A stretch of 60,940 nt of DNA from Candidatus Methanomethylophilus sp. 1R26 (lineage in GTDB: Archaea; Thermoplasmatota; Thermoplasmata; Methanomassiliicoccales; Methanomethylophilaceae), in the NCBI RefSeq assembly GCF_001481295.1, contig NZ_LOPS01000009.1, forward strand, positions 1 through 60,940, given 5' to 3'. A program made the translations under genes and the position numbers. Shown one piece after another: positions 1 through 8,423 of this stretch; position 1 is the first letter of the stretch, and every line of letters begins with the position of its first letter. The notes under the pieces were generated by a model. It saw only the letters and a program-made list of their open reading frames with translations, made no database searches and was not told the origin of the DNA.

Positions 1-2
1 GG

Positions 3-1580
3 GTCGAGGGCACCGCCGTGGACTCCAACCCCACCGGCGAGATCGAGGTCCTCATCACCCACGCCGAGCTCCTCGCGAAGTCCAAGCTCCCGCCGTTCGA
101 GATCGGCGACCAGAAGGAGGGTGTCCTTCCCGATGAGGACACCAGGATGAAGTACCGCTATCTCGACCTCCGCAGGACCCCCATGATCAAGACGATGGAG
201 TTCAGGAGCAAGCTCGTCCATCTTGCCAGGGTCTACCTCGAGAGCAAAGGCTTCCTCGAGATCGAGACCCCGATCCTCGGAAGGTCCACCCCCGAGGGCG
301 CGAGGGACTACATCATCCCCTCCAGGGTCCACCCCGGCACCTTCTACGCGCTGCCTCAGTCGCCCCAGCAGTTCAAGCAGATGCTCATGGTCGGAGGCCT
401 CGACCGCTACTACCAGGTGGCGAGGTGCTTCAGGGACGAGGACTCGAGGAAGGACAGGCAGCCCGAGTTCACCCAGCTGGACATCGAGATGTCCTTCGTC
501 GATTCCAAGGACATCCAGGACATGATCGAGGGCCTCGTCTCCTACATCTGGAAGGGACTTTACGGCACCGAGCTCAAGACCCCCTTCCCCCACATCGGCT
601 ATAAAGATGCCATGGAGAGGTTCGGCTCCGACAAGCCCGACATGAGGTACGGGCTGGAGTTCACGTCGCTCACCGACATCGTGAAGGACGTCCCGTACAA
701 GATCTTCAGGAGCATCCTCGCCGAGGGCGGGATCGTCGCCGGACTGTGCATAAAGAAGAGCATGGGAGAGGTCGGCAGGAACGATGTCGACAGGTACATC
801 AAGTACGCCAAGAAGGTCGGGCTCGGAGGCCTCACCTGGATGAGGTGCGAGAACGGTGTCCTCACCAGCAACATCACGAAGTACTTCACCCCCGAGATCC
901 TGGAGAACATCAAGAAGGCGCTCGGCGCGGAAGAGGGGGACCTCGTGTTCATCATTGCCGGCCCCTGGAAGGCCACCTACGAGGGCGGAGGGTTCCTCAG
1001 GAAGAAGATCGCGGAGGACCTCCACATGGTCCCGGAGAACAAGTTCATGTTCTTCTGGATGGACCAGAACCCCATGTTCGAGAAGGACCCGGTCTCCGGC
1101 GCGTACACGGCGTTCCACCACCCCTTCGTCCTGCCCACCGGTAGCCTGGACGATCCGGACCACTGCGGCGGCGCCTGCTTCGACCTCTGCCTGAACGGGA
1201 ACGAGCTCGGGTCCGGTTCCGAGCGTATCCACGATGCGGAGACCCAGATTGCCGTGTTCCACAGGCTCGGGCTCTCCGACGAGAAGATCCAGCAGAGGTT
1301 CGACTATTTCGTCGAGGCCCTCAGGTACGGCGCGCCTCCCCACGGCGGCATCGCCATCGGAATCGACAGGCTGGTCGCCATCCTGCTGAACAAGGACACC
1401 ATCAGGGAGGTCATCGCCTTCCCGAAGAACAAGAAGGCGGTGTCCCTGCTGGACGGTTCGCCCTCGCCGGTGGACGATGAGAAGCTCCAGGAGCTCCAGA
1501 TTATCTCCCTCGCAGGAGGCCTGGACGTCTCGGACGCCGAGGAGTTCAATCCCGACGCTGAGGACAAGGACTCCGAGTGA
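3..1580 (+). CDS. aspS: Aspartyl-tRNA synthetase, bacterial type, 5' truncated
   Basis: Class II aminoacyl-tRNA synthetase that charges tRNA-Asp, and perhaps tRNA-Asn if non-discriminating. The frame is open to the window edge, so the N-terminal part of the OB-fold, roughly 90 residues, is missing; the GTG at 18 is not a real start. Motif 2 is visible in YYQVARCFRDEDSRKDRQPE and motif 3 in GGIAIGIDRL. Between them lies a long insertion resembling the GAD domain that marks bacterial AspRS and is absent from the usual archaeal enzyme. That points to a laterally acquired gene. It converges on gatCAB, which would amidate Asp-tRNA-Asn if this enzyme mischarges tRNA-Asn. Family call is very secure; non-discriminating behaviour is inference. 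Confidence 0.95.
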   Translation, partial: VEGTAVDSNPTGEIEVLITHAELLAKSKLPPFEIGDQKEGVLPDEDTRMKYRYLDLRRTPMIKTMEFRSKLVHLARVYLESKGFLEIETPILGRSTPEGARDYIIPSRVHPGTFYALPQSPQQFKQMLMVGGLDRYYQVARCFRDEDSRKDRQPEFTQLDIEMSFVDSKDIQDMIEGLVSYIWKGLYGTELKTPFPHIGYKDAMERFGSDKPDMRYGLEFTSLTDIVKDVPYKIFRSILAEGGIVAGLCIKKSMGEVGRNDVDRYIKYAKKVGLGGLTWMRCENGVLTSNITKYFTPEILENIKKALGAEEGDLVFIIAGPWKATYEGGGFLRKKIAEDLHMVPENKFMFFWMDQNPMFEKDPVSGAYTAFHHPFVLPTGSLDDPDHCGGACFDLCLNGNELGSGSERIHDAETQIAVFHRLGLSDEKIQQRFDYFVEALRYGAPPHGGIAIGIDRLVAILLNKDTIREVIAFPKNKKAVSLLDGSPSPVDDEKLQELQIISLAGGLDVSDAEEFNPDAEDKDSE

Positions 1581-1589
1581 AACCTTCAG

Positions 1590-1616
1590 GCCGGGCCTTC
1601 GGGCCCGGCGATTTTC
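1590..1616 (+). terminator. Hairpin terminator after aspS
   Basis: An 8-bp perfect GC stem (GCCGGGCC / GGCCCGGC) with a TTCG tetraloop starts 10 bases after the aspS stop and is followed by a short T-rich stretch. Confidence 0.7.
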
Positions 1617-1671
1617 CTAAGACCCAGATGTCTGATTTATTCTGACGCTCTGCAGTGCAAGCTTAATGCCG

Positions 1672-1779
1672 TCACAGCAGGGAATGGATCAGCTCGGCCG
1701 CGAATCCTGCGGCCATGACGATCGCGATCAGAGAAAGAACGGTCGCTATCCTCCTCACCGCAGCAGTTCTGTAATCCAT
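1672..1779 (-). CDS. Single-span membrane microprotein, 35 aa
   Basis: A 35-codon frame that encodes a basic N-terminus (Arg4, Arg9, Arg10), one hydrophobic helix over roughly residues 11-28, and a short tail. A strong TATA box (TTTAAATA on the minus strand, about 1801-1808) lies some 25 bases upstream of the ATG, the spacing expected for a leaderless archaeal transcript. An inverted repeat TTAGG-N4-CCTAA (1783-1796) sits between TATA and start. I do not recognise the family. The neighbouring FecCD permease remnant makes an iron-related role conceivable, but that is inference. It could be a chance frame, although the promoter spacing argues for expression. Confidence 0.45.
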   Translation of the reverse strand: MDYRTAAVRRIATVLSLIAIVMAAGFAAELIHSLL

Positions 1780-1782
1780 AAA

Positions 1783-1796
1783 TTAGGAATGCCTAA
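1783..1796 (-). promoter_or_regulatory. Inverted repeat TTAGG-N4-CCTAA, possible operator
   Basis: The repeat lies between the TATA box (about 1801-1808) and the start codon of the 35-aa microprotein, where a bound repressor would block transcription. Its half-site resembles the TTAGG/CCTAA core of DtxR/IdeR iron boxes. That resemblance is only to the core, so the assignment is tentative. Confidence 0.35.
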
Positions 1797-1858
1797 ATAA
1801 TATTTAAACCGTGCATTAAGAGCAGTATCGAACCGTTCTTCATGCACGGGCCGACGTC

Positions 1859-2062
1859 TCAGAACCACACTTTCTTAGCTCCCTTCACCAGCAGGAAGAT
1901 GAATATCGGGCCGCCGAATATCGCGGTTATGACTCCCACAGGCATGCCGGAGAACGTGATCATCTTGGCTATGCAGTCGCACACCACCAGGATGGCCGCC
2001 CCGCACGCGGCGGAGCAGGGCAGGAGATGCCTCAGGTTAGAACCCACCAGCACTCTGGCCAT
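1859..2062 (-). pseudogene. FecCD/BtuC-type ABC permease, C-terminal remnant
   Basis: The 67 residues match the C-terminal end of iron-siderophore/cobalamin ABC transporter permeases: the conserved RVLVGSNLRHLLPCSA stretch, followed by a hydrophobic segment and the typical PVGVITAIFGGPIFIFLL ending. A stop codon lies just upstream in frame and no other part of the permease, substrate-binding protein or ATPase is nearby. A complete permease has about 330 residues, so this is a decayed fragment left by a deletion. It follows gatB on the same strand. Confidence 0.75.
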
Positions 2063-2081
2063 GTGAGGGGCCTAGAGCCCC

Positions 2082-3422
2082 TCAGATCCTCGAGTCCGCT
2101 ATCCTCTTCGCGGCCGATACCACGTCCGAGGAGGAGAACTTCCCCGGTGCGGTCTTCATAACGTGCCCGATGGCGCTGTTGAGCGCCTTGGTGTTGCCCT
2201 TGGCGTAATCCGCAAGGACCTTGGGGTTGGCGTCCAGGAAGTCCGCGATTATCTTCTCGAGGTCGCCTGCATCCGCCGAGGCGGTCTCGGCGTCGATGCC
2301 CGTCATCTCCGACTTGATCTCGATGGAGCACTCTGTGTCGGTGATCTTCCCGTCGGCGAATCTGCCGATGGTGCCGAGCACGGCGTCCGGGCTCCTCCCT
2401 GCCGCCTCCATCTCCTTCCAGGAACCGGCCACGGGGCCGGCCACCAGTTTGACGGCGAGGTCCTTGCCGTATTCGGCAGCTACCGTTTCGAAGAACTGTG
2501 CCAAATCGATGGATGTGGAGACGAGCTGCTTGGCCATCTTCTCGGGTATGCCGTACTGCGCGGACAGCCTCACGGTCATCTTCGCAGGGCTCTCCCTGAT
2601 AGTGATGCCCTCGGCCATCTTCCCGATATGAAATATGCCCAGGTCGGGCTCGTCGATGTAGCCGTAGTCGGCCTCGAACTCCTTCTTCCTCGCGGAGTAC
2701 GTTATCCCGCGGGCCTCGTCGAAGTTCCTGGTCTCCCTCTCGATCTTTCCTCCGGCCTTGAGTATCTTGATCTGCCTGACCATCTCGTACGTGAGGGCGC
2801 GCTCGGCGTTCTTCACGCCGGTGACGTTCTTCACCTCGCACCTCTCCTTCCCGACTGATATGTTGCAGTCGCAGCGGATGCTGCGCTCCCCGTCCGCCGG
2901 CATGTCGATGGTGGCGCGGATGTCGGCGATGAGCTGGGTCAGGAACTCCCTCGCCTCCGCCGGAGTGGAGATATCGGGCTCGGTGACGATCTCCGCCAGG
3001 GGGACTCCCGAGCGGTTGTAGTCAATCAGCGAGTACATGTCCGAGGTCCTCTTGGTCTTCCCGGGGTCCTCCTCCAGGTGGATCCTGGTGATCCTTATGG
3101 GCTTCTTCCCGTTCAGCATCACCAGCCCGCCGGTCCCGATCGGGTGGTCGTATTGGGTTATCTGGACGCTCTTGCTCATGTCCGGGTAGAAGTAGGTCTT
3201 CCTGGAGAACCAGGTGGTGTCGGCGATCTTGCAGCCGAGCATCTTGGCGAGCATGATGCCGTACACCAGGACCTGGCGGTTCAGGACCGGCCTGGAGCCG
3301 GGCATGCCGAGGCACACCGGGCAGACGTGGGTGTTCGGGGCCTCCGCGTCGGTGGTGGGGCAGGAGCAGAACATCTTGGACCTGGTGGGCAGCTGAACGT
3401 GGACTTCCAGGCCGATCTTCAT
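2082..3422 (-). CDS. gatB: Asp/Glu-tRNA amidotransferase subunit B
   Basis: The 446-residue GatB kinase-like subunit activates the side-chain carboxylate of mischarged tRNA before GatA supplies ammonia. The start at 3422 gives the canonical MKIGLEVHVQLPTRSKMFC opening; a CxC...CxxC zinc site follows (CSCP, CPVC). The C-terminal YqeY-like tail domain is present. The start codon overlaps the gatA stop by 4 bases, so the two are translationally coupled. With no GatD/GatE in the window, a role in Asn-tRNA formation is likely but not proved. Confidence 0.96.
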   Translation of the reverse strand: MKIGLEVHVQLPTRSKMFCSCPTTDAEAPNTHVCPVCLGMPGSRPVLNRQVLVYGIMLAKMLGCKIADTTWFSRKTYFYPDMSKSVQITQYDHPIGTGGLVMLNGKKPIRITRIHLEEDPGKTKRTSDMYSLIDYNRSGVPLAEIVTEPDISTPAEAREFLTQLIADIRATIDMPADGERSIRCDCNISVGKERCEVKNVTGVKNAERALTYEMVRQIKILKAGGKIERETRNFDEARGITYSARKKEFEADYGYIDEPDLGIFHIGKMAEGITIRESPAKMTVRLSAQYGIPEKMAKQLVSTSIDLAQFFETVAAEYGKDLAVKLVAGPVAGSWKEMEAAGRSPDAVLGTIGRFADGKITDTECSIEIKSEMTGIDAETASADAGDLEKIIADFLDANPKVLADYAKGNTKALNSAIGHVMKTAPGKFSSSDVVSAAKRIADSRI

Positions 3423-4750
3423 ACCGACACCTCCGGGCGCCTGAGGTCGAACCTCTTCCCCCAATCCTCTGCCATCGTGAGGAGCATGTCCTCGTTCCAG
3501 TGGTCGGTCACGAACTGCATCCCGACGGGCATGCCGTTCTCGGAGGAGTAGCCGCAGGGGCAGTTCAGGTGCGGGGTGCCGGCCAGGTTGGGCGGCACGG
3601 TGAGGAAGTCGGCCGCGTAGTTCTCGACCGGGGTCATCTTCGATATATCGCTCAGCTTGGGCGATACGAAGGGCATGGTCGGGGTGAGGACGGCGTCATG
3701 GCCCTCGAACTGCTTCCTGTACGCGTCGATGACCTCCAGCCTGACCTGGAGGGCCTTGGCGTAGTACCTGTCGCGGAAGCCCTCCATGCGGGTGTAGGTT
3801 CCCAGCAGGATCCTGCGCTTGGCCTCGTCGCCGAAGCCGGCGGTCCTGACGTCGGTGAAGTAGTCATCGAACTTCTGGGACAGGTCGCCGTCCTGGCGGC
3901 CGTAGCGCATGCCGACATAGCGCGCGAGGTTGGTGGATGCCTCCGAGGTCGCGAGGACATAGTAGGCCGGGATGGCGTACTTCAGCTCGGGCATGCTCAC
4001 GCGGTCGACCTCGATGCCGATGGATTTGAGCTCCTCGAGGGCGCTGCCGAACGCCTCTCTGACATCGGCCGCGACGCCGGAGAGCGCCTCATCGGGCACG
4101 GCGACGGAGGAGATCCTGGAATGTGCCAGCTTCAGCTCGGGCTGGGCGCAGGACGTGGGGTCCCTCGGGTCTTTCCCTGTGATGACGGGGAGGTAGCGGG
4201 ACAGCTTGGACGGGTCGGCGGACAGCAGCCCGACCTTGTCCAGGGAGTTGCCGTAATCGATCAGGCCGTAGCGGGACACGCGCCCGTAGGTGGGGACGAT
4301 CCCGTAGACCCCGCAGAAGCTCGCGGGGCAGCAGATGGACCCGCCGGTGGACACTCCCAGCGACACATGGTCGTCCAGGACGGCGGCCGCACAGGCCGAG
4401 CCGCCGGACGACCCTCCGCAGGAGCGCTCCAGGTCGAACGGGTTCCTGGGTATGCCGAAGGCCGAGTTGGCCGAGAAGGTCCCGAAGCCGAACTCGTCCA
4501 TGTTGGTCTTGCCGATGAGCTTCCCTCCGGCGGCCTTCATCTTCTCGATGGGCGCGGCGTCGAAGACGGGGCGGTAGCCCTCGAGGATCCTCGACCCGGC
4601 GCAGGTCTCGAACTCGCTGGACGTCAGGTTGTCCTTGGCGGAGAAGAGGAACTTCGCATCGCCGGGGGTGCCGTCCTCGCAGAAGGCCCTGAACATCTGG
4701 TATCTCTGGTTGATCGCTTTCAGCCGCGACATGGTCTCCGCGTCGCTCAT
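3419..4750 (-). CDS. gatA: Asp/Glu-tRNA amidotransferase subunit A
   Basis: Amidase-signature subunit (443 aa) that hydrolyses glutamine and channels ammonia to GatB. The catalytic Lys is in LFSAKDNL, the glycine-serine loop is GGSSGGSACAAA, and the nucleophile region is STGGSICCPASFCG. The N-terminus is somewhat short compared with bacterial GatA, which is common in archaea. It overlaps gatC upstream and gatB downstream by 4 bases each, forming a tight gatCAB operon. Confidence 0.96.
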   Translation of the reverse strand: MSDAETMSRLKAINQRYQMFRAFCEDGTPGDAKFLFSAKDNLTSSEFETCAGSRILEGYRPVFDAAPIEKMKAAGGKLIGKTNMDEFGFGTFSANSAFGIPRNPFDLERSCGGSSGGSACAAAVLDDHVSLGVSTGGSICCPASFCGVYGIVPTYGRVSRYGLIDYGNSLDKVGLLSADPSKLSRYLPVITGKDPRDPTSCAQPELKLAHSRISSVAVPDEALSGVAADVREAFGSALEELKSIGIEVDRVSMPELKYAIPAYYVLATSEASTNLARYVGMRYGRQDGDLSQKFDDYFTDVRTAGFGDEAKRRILLGTYTRMEGFRDRYYAKALQVRLEVIDAYRKQFEGHDAVLTPTMPFVSPKLSDISKMTPVENYAADFLTVPPNLAGTPHLNCPCGYSSENGMPVGMQFVTDHWNEDMLLTMAEDWGKRFDLRRPEVSV

Positions 4751-5019
4751 ACCAGCTTGGGCCCCCTGACGTAGTTCTCGTAGGTCTTCATATCCTTCAG
4801 GAGCTCGGCGGGATCGATGTCCTGGCGGGGCTCGTCCTCCCTGGTGATGTCCGCAATCTCCACCGGGTTCACCCCGATGCCGTCGTGCCCGGGGGCCTCG
4901 TCGAGGACCTTGAAGTAATCAAGTATGTCGGCGAGGTCCTTCGAATATCTGTCCAGCTCCTCATCGGTGAGCCTGATGTGCGCGGTCCTCGCGACCCGCG
5001 CAACCGTTTCTCTGTCCAT
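4747..5019 (-). CDS. gatC: Asp/Glu-tRNA amidotransferase subunit C
   Basis: A 90-residue GatC that wraps around and stabilises the GatA-GatB interface. The N-terminus (VARVARTAHIRLTDEELDRY) and the mid-protein DILDYFKVLDEAPG are typical, as is the C-terminal segment with ED(E)PRQD. The ATG is preceded by GGAGG. The transcript probably starts near 5057, behind a TATA box at about 5078-5088 that overlaps the stop of the upstream DUF2284 gene. Confidence 0.93.
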   Translation of the reverse strand: MDRETVARVARTAHIRLTDEELDRYSKDLADILDYFKVLDEAPGHDGIGVNPVEIADITREDEPRQDIDPAELLKDMKTYENYVRGPKLV

Positions 5020-5032
5020 TGCATGGCCTCCG

Positions 5033-5052
5033 GGGGCCCGGCGACGGGCCCC
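5033..5052 (-). promoter_or_regulatory. GC hairpin in the gatC 5' leader
   Basis: GGGGCCC / GGGCCCC with a six-base loop lies between the predicted transcription start (about 5057) and the gatC Shine-Dalgarno sequence. It could terminate the upstream DUF2284 transcript or modulate gatCAB translation; the sequence does not decide between these. Confidence 0.45.
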
Positions 5053-5077
5053 TTATTGGTGCGCGGATTGGTTTGTT

Positions 5078-5684
5078 TTATAATAGAATTGCGCGTTCGG
5101 CGCTTCTTCGCTGCCCGGCCGCCGGCGCATCAGCCTTCTCATTGTAGAAGATCAGCCCGTAGAAGGTCACATGGTCCTCCTCGAACCTGAACTCCAGGCC
5201 GTTGTCCTCCAGGTACTCCATCAGGAGGATGCCGTAGGCGCTCACCGAGTCGACCCTCTGGTCGGGGTGCCTGCACTCTCCGGGGTAATTGCATTTCCCG
5301 CAGTAGTTGCACCCTCCGTCGGACAGGCACATGCAGCTGTAGTCCCTTGCGCGGAGGAAGCTCTGCATCGTCCTGAGCAGGTTCTGGAGCTTCCCCGAAT
5401 AGGATTTCAGGGCGTCCGCGTCCTTTATGTCGACCTTGTAGCGATGGTAGACCACCGCCGCGTGGCCGTACTTCCTGATCCTCCCGAGGCAGGAGGCTAT
5501 GTCGCCCGGCCCCCGGAGGGCATCCCCAGTTGGTGCCGTAGCATTTGCAGACGTTCTGCTCGCACATGTGCCTGCATTTCTCGGCGTCCCTCACAGTCAG
5601 CTTCGGAAGGGTGATTTCCTTGAATGCGAAATCCGGGCATCCTGCGGCCCTCGCCACCTGGTTCCAGAGATCCTCGATGGACAT
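5078..5684 (-). CDS. DUF2284-type cysteine-rich metal-binding protein, frameshifted
   Basis: About 200 codons. The first part (MSIEDL...) carries CRHMCEQNVCKCYGTNWGCP and the second part CMCLSDGGCNYCGKCNYPGEC, the cysteine clusters of the DUF2284 family of predicted metal-binding proteins; cofactor and function are unknown. The two halves are in different frames; the join near 5505 is restored by removing one base from a CCC run, making this one of the few apparent insertions in the window. The C-terminal tail (AAGQRRSAERAILL) ends at a TAA that overlaps the gatC promoter. Confidence 0.75.
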
Positions 5685-5747
5685 ACCCAGATATTGGCCT
5701 CGAAGATTATAACCTTTCAGCGCGGAGAACGGCCCGAGTCTCCGCCG

Positions 5748-6028
5748 TCATTTCCTGCGTCCCTTGCCCGAGCGGAACCAGACGCTGTTGGGGTCTTTCA
5801 TGGGGACGGTTTCGGGGTGGCAGCGCCTGCACGGGCGGTGGCCCTGCGCCTCGGCCTCCTCGCGGGTGCTGTAGAAACGGATCTTCTGGCGGATCGGGAT
5901 CTGCCGGAACAGGAAGGGAGGCAGTAAACCTCGGAATCGTATGCCCCGTAGAAGAAGACGCCGTCGAAGTCCTTGTCCCTGCGGAGGACTATCTCGTACA
6001 TTTCATCTTCCGAAAGCGTCAGCACCAT
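5748..6028 (-). CDS. Ada-type N-terminal zinc domain protein, frameshifted
   Basis: A stand-alone domain of about 93 residues like the metal-binding N-terminus of Ada (methylphosphotriester repair). It reads FDGVFFYGAYDSEVYCLPSC, then after a one-base loss near 5905 continues FYSTREEAEAQGHRPCRRC, giving the four zinc-binding cysteines (YCLPSC and CRRC). There is no AraC helix-turn-helix or methyltransferase domain attached. The lone domain may bind DNA or zinc only; repair activity is not established. Confidence 0.7.
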
Positions 6029-6302
6029 CGTATATCAGATGGTGCTGGATGCTATAATGGTGTTTGCGCATATCTTCGCATTCTAGGCTCGGATCTCCCC
6101 TATCGGTCCTTCCTGCGATCGGATGTTGCTTTTGCGGGAGAAACGGCCGCCGGCATGCCCGGGATCGGCCGCCCAGATATCATATGAACTTCATCGGACC
6201 TGCCGAAGGCCCGAAGAGCGCCCCCTTAGAGCGGCCTGTTTCATGTTCAGACCGTCAGGCGGGTTACAAAGGATTTATTAGCCGCGCGTCATGGCATATA
6301 GC

Positions 6303-6851
6303 ATGGCAGATGAGATGGATGGTCAAGCCCCAGAAAGGGACCCCGCCGTTCAGAAGAAGTTCGATGCGGCCATGAAGGCCATGAGTTCGGGCGATTTCAA
6401 GAAGGCATACAGCGCGTTCAAGAAGTACTCCTCCGAATACCCCAACGATGCGGAGGGCTGGTACTACACCGCGGAGTGCGGGAACTATGCCTCCGGCATG
6501 TTCGGCGCCAAGGTGAAGACCGAGGACATAATGGCGGCCTACACCAAGGCCATCGAGCTCAGCGGGAGCGCCGATTACTATCAGTCCTACGGGCTGTTCT
6601 GCATATCGGTCGGCAAGTACGACGAGGCGGAGAAGGCGTACAACGAGGCGGCTGAGATTGATGAATCGATGTCCCCGACCTACTACTCGGAGTTCGCCAT
6701 CGAGTACTACAACGCGATCATGGCCAGTTATGCGGACATCGCTGACGATCCCAAGTCCGCGGCGGCCCTTGCTCCGTACAAGAAGAAGGCCCTGCAGTAC
6801 CTCCTCAAGGCGATAGACATGTCACCTGAAGAGGCCAAGAGCCTTCTCTGA
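6303..6851 (+). CDS. TPR-repeat protein
   Basis: A soluble protein of 182 aa with at least three tetratricopeptide-like helical pairs (for example KKAYSAFKKYSSEYPNDAEG and KYDEAEKAYNEAAEID). Such repeats scaffold protein-protein contacts. I chose the ATG at 6303 over the in-frame ATG at 6291 because a TATA box (GATTTATTA, about 6268-6276) sits 27 bases upstream of it, consistent with a leaderless message. Partner and function unknown. Confidence 0.8.
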   Translation: MADEMDGQAPERDPAVQKKFDAAMKAMSSGDFKKAYSAFKKYSSEYPNDAEGWYYTAECGNYASGMFGAKVKTEDIMAAYTKAIELSGSADYYQSYGLFCISVGKYDEAEKAYNEAAEIDESMSPTYYSEFAIEYYNAIMASYADIADDPKSAAALAPYKKKALQYLLKAIDMSPEEAKSLL

Positions 6852-7014
6852 AGATCTATCAAACATCTTGCCGCCTTCGGGCGGCCGGTTCTTTTTTCAG
6901 CGATCTGCGGACTTCGGGGATTTCCGCAGTTTGCAATGTCTGTTGATGGACGTTACTGTATATTTCAGTCCATCCATATGGCCTTTGTTTTACGAATTTC
7001 GTATTTTAGAGATT

Positions 7015-7055
7015 ATTTTATGGTTATATTCAAATATCATTAGACATTTGTCTAA
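7015..7055 (+). promoter_or_regulatory. amt-glnK promoter with 16-bp palindrome
   Basis: AT-rich promoter with TATA-like sequence at about 7017-7029 and a perfect inverted repeat TTAGACATTTGTCTAA at 7040-7055, where the transcription start is expected. A repressor bound here would stop initiation, so this is a plausible nitrogen-responsive operator. It does not match the GGAA-N6-TTCC site of methanogen NrpR. Confidence 0.6.
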
Positions 7056-7089
7056 TTTCGAAGGAAAAAACAATTCAATCGTGGTATCA

Positions 7090-8412
7090 ATGAGGTCATC
7101 AGCAATCGCAGCGGCGGGAATCGCATTCCTGGCAGCCACAATCGCAGCAATAGTCTTGGTGTCGCCCGTTTCATCGGCAGATGACGGCTCAGCGGCCGCA
7201 AGCGTCAATGTCACCATCCCTTGGATCCTTGTGTGCTCCGCGCTCGTGTTCATCATGGTGCCCGGAGTCGCATTCTTCTACGGAGGCATGCTCAGAAGGC
7301 AGAGCATGACCTCTATGATCGCCCAGTGCCTCGCGGCTACCGCGGTCATGGGCATATCCTGGATTGTCGTCGGCTACTCGCTCGCGTTCGGCGGCGATGC
7401 TGCCTTCATCGGTAACCTCGATCACGTCCTTCTGAACGGCATCGACGAATTCGACATGATGGACGGCGGCGAGATCTCCTACCTGGAGTTCGTCCTCTTC
7501 CAGATGATGTTCGCCATCGTCACTGCCACGCTCGTGCTCGGTGCCTGTGCCGAACGCGTCCGTTTCAACGCGATCATAATCTTCCTCATCCTATGGTCTG
7601 TCCTGGTCTACGCTCCCATGGCCCATTGGGTCTGGGGAGGAGGGCTGTTCGACCAGTATCTCACCGTCCTCGACTTCGCCGGAGGGACCGTCGTCCACAT
7701 CTGCGCCGGAGTCACCGGTCTGGCACTGTGCATCTTCGTCGGACCCAGGCTGGCAGGAACCCGCAAGTCCTCCCGTGCCCATAACATCCCCATCGCTTTC
7801 CTCGGTGCCATGCTGCTGTGGTTCGGATGGTTCGGGTTCAACGGAGGGTCCGGCCTTCTGGCCGATGCATCCGCAGTCCATGTGTTCTTCACCACCCAGG
7901 CCGCCGCTGTCTTCGGCATGGCCGCGTGGGGAGTCGCCCAGTACATCAAGGTCGGGAGGGTCGGCGTCCTCGGGCTCATCGCGGGAGCGATCGCGGGGCT
8001 CGTCGCCATCACCCCCGGTGCGGCGTACCTCGGGTTCACCGAATCGATGTTCACGGGGGCGGTCGGCGGGGCCCTGTGCTTCTTCGCCGTCACCTTCATA
8101 CACTCCAAGCTGAAGTTCGATGATGCTCTGGATGTCTTCGGCGTCCACGGCGTCGGAGGGATCTGGGGAGCGATCGCCACCGGCATCTTCGCGGACCCGG
8201 ACCTTTCCGGCGGCGTCGCCGGGCTCATTCACGGCGGCACCGACCTGTTCATCGGGCAGATTGCGGCAGTCGCCTTCACCGTCATCTTCTGCTTCGCCAT
8301 GTCGTATGCGATCATCTGGGTCATCTCCAGGTTCATGAAGGTCCGCATACCCGAGGCCGAGGAGTCCATAGGGCAGGACATCGTTGAGCACGGGGAGCCG
8401 GCATATCTCTGA
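7090..8412 (+). CDS. amt: Ammonium transporter Amt
   Basis: Amt/MEP/Rh channel (440 aa) with 11 predicted membrane helices after a signal-like N-terminus. The family's twin pore histidines are visible in GGTVVHICAG and FGVHGVGGIWG; the FYGGMLRR and GWFGFNGGSGL motifs are also present. The ATG at 7090 is chosen; a GTG at 7081 is possible. glnK starts 11 bases downstream, the usual amt-glnK pair in which GlnK plugs the channel when nitrogen is sufficient. Confidence 0.96.
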   Translation: MRSSAIAAAGIAFLAATIAAIVLVSPVSSADDGSAAASVNVTIPWILVCSALVFIMVPGVAFFYGGMLRRQSMTSMIAQCLAATAVMGISWIVVGYSLAFGGDAAFIGNLDHVLLNGIDEFDMMDGGEISYLEFVLFQMMFAIVTATLVLGACAERVRFNAIIIFLILWSVLVYAPMAHWVWGGGLFDQYLTVLDFAGGTVVHICAGVTGLALCIFVGPRLAGTRKSSRAHNIPIAFLGAMLLWFGWFGFNGGSGLLADASAVHVFFTTQAAAVFGMAAWGVAQYIKVGRVGVLGLIAGAIAGLVAITPGAAYLGFTESMFTGAVGGALCFFAVTFIHSKLKFDDALDVFGVHGVGGIWGAIATGIFADPDLSGGVAGLIHGGTDLFIGQIAAVAFTVIFCFAMSYAIIWVISRFMKVRIPEAEESIGQDIVEHGEPAYL

Positions 8413-8423
8413 GGTGAAATGGA

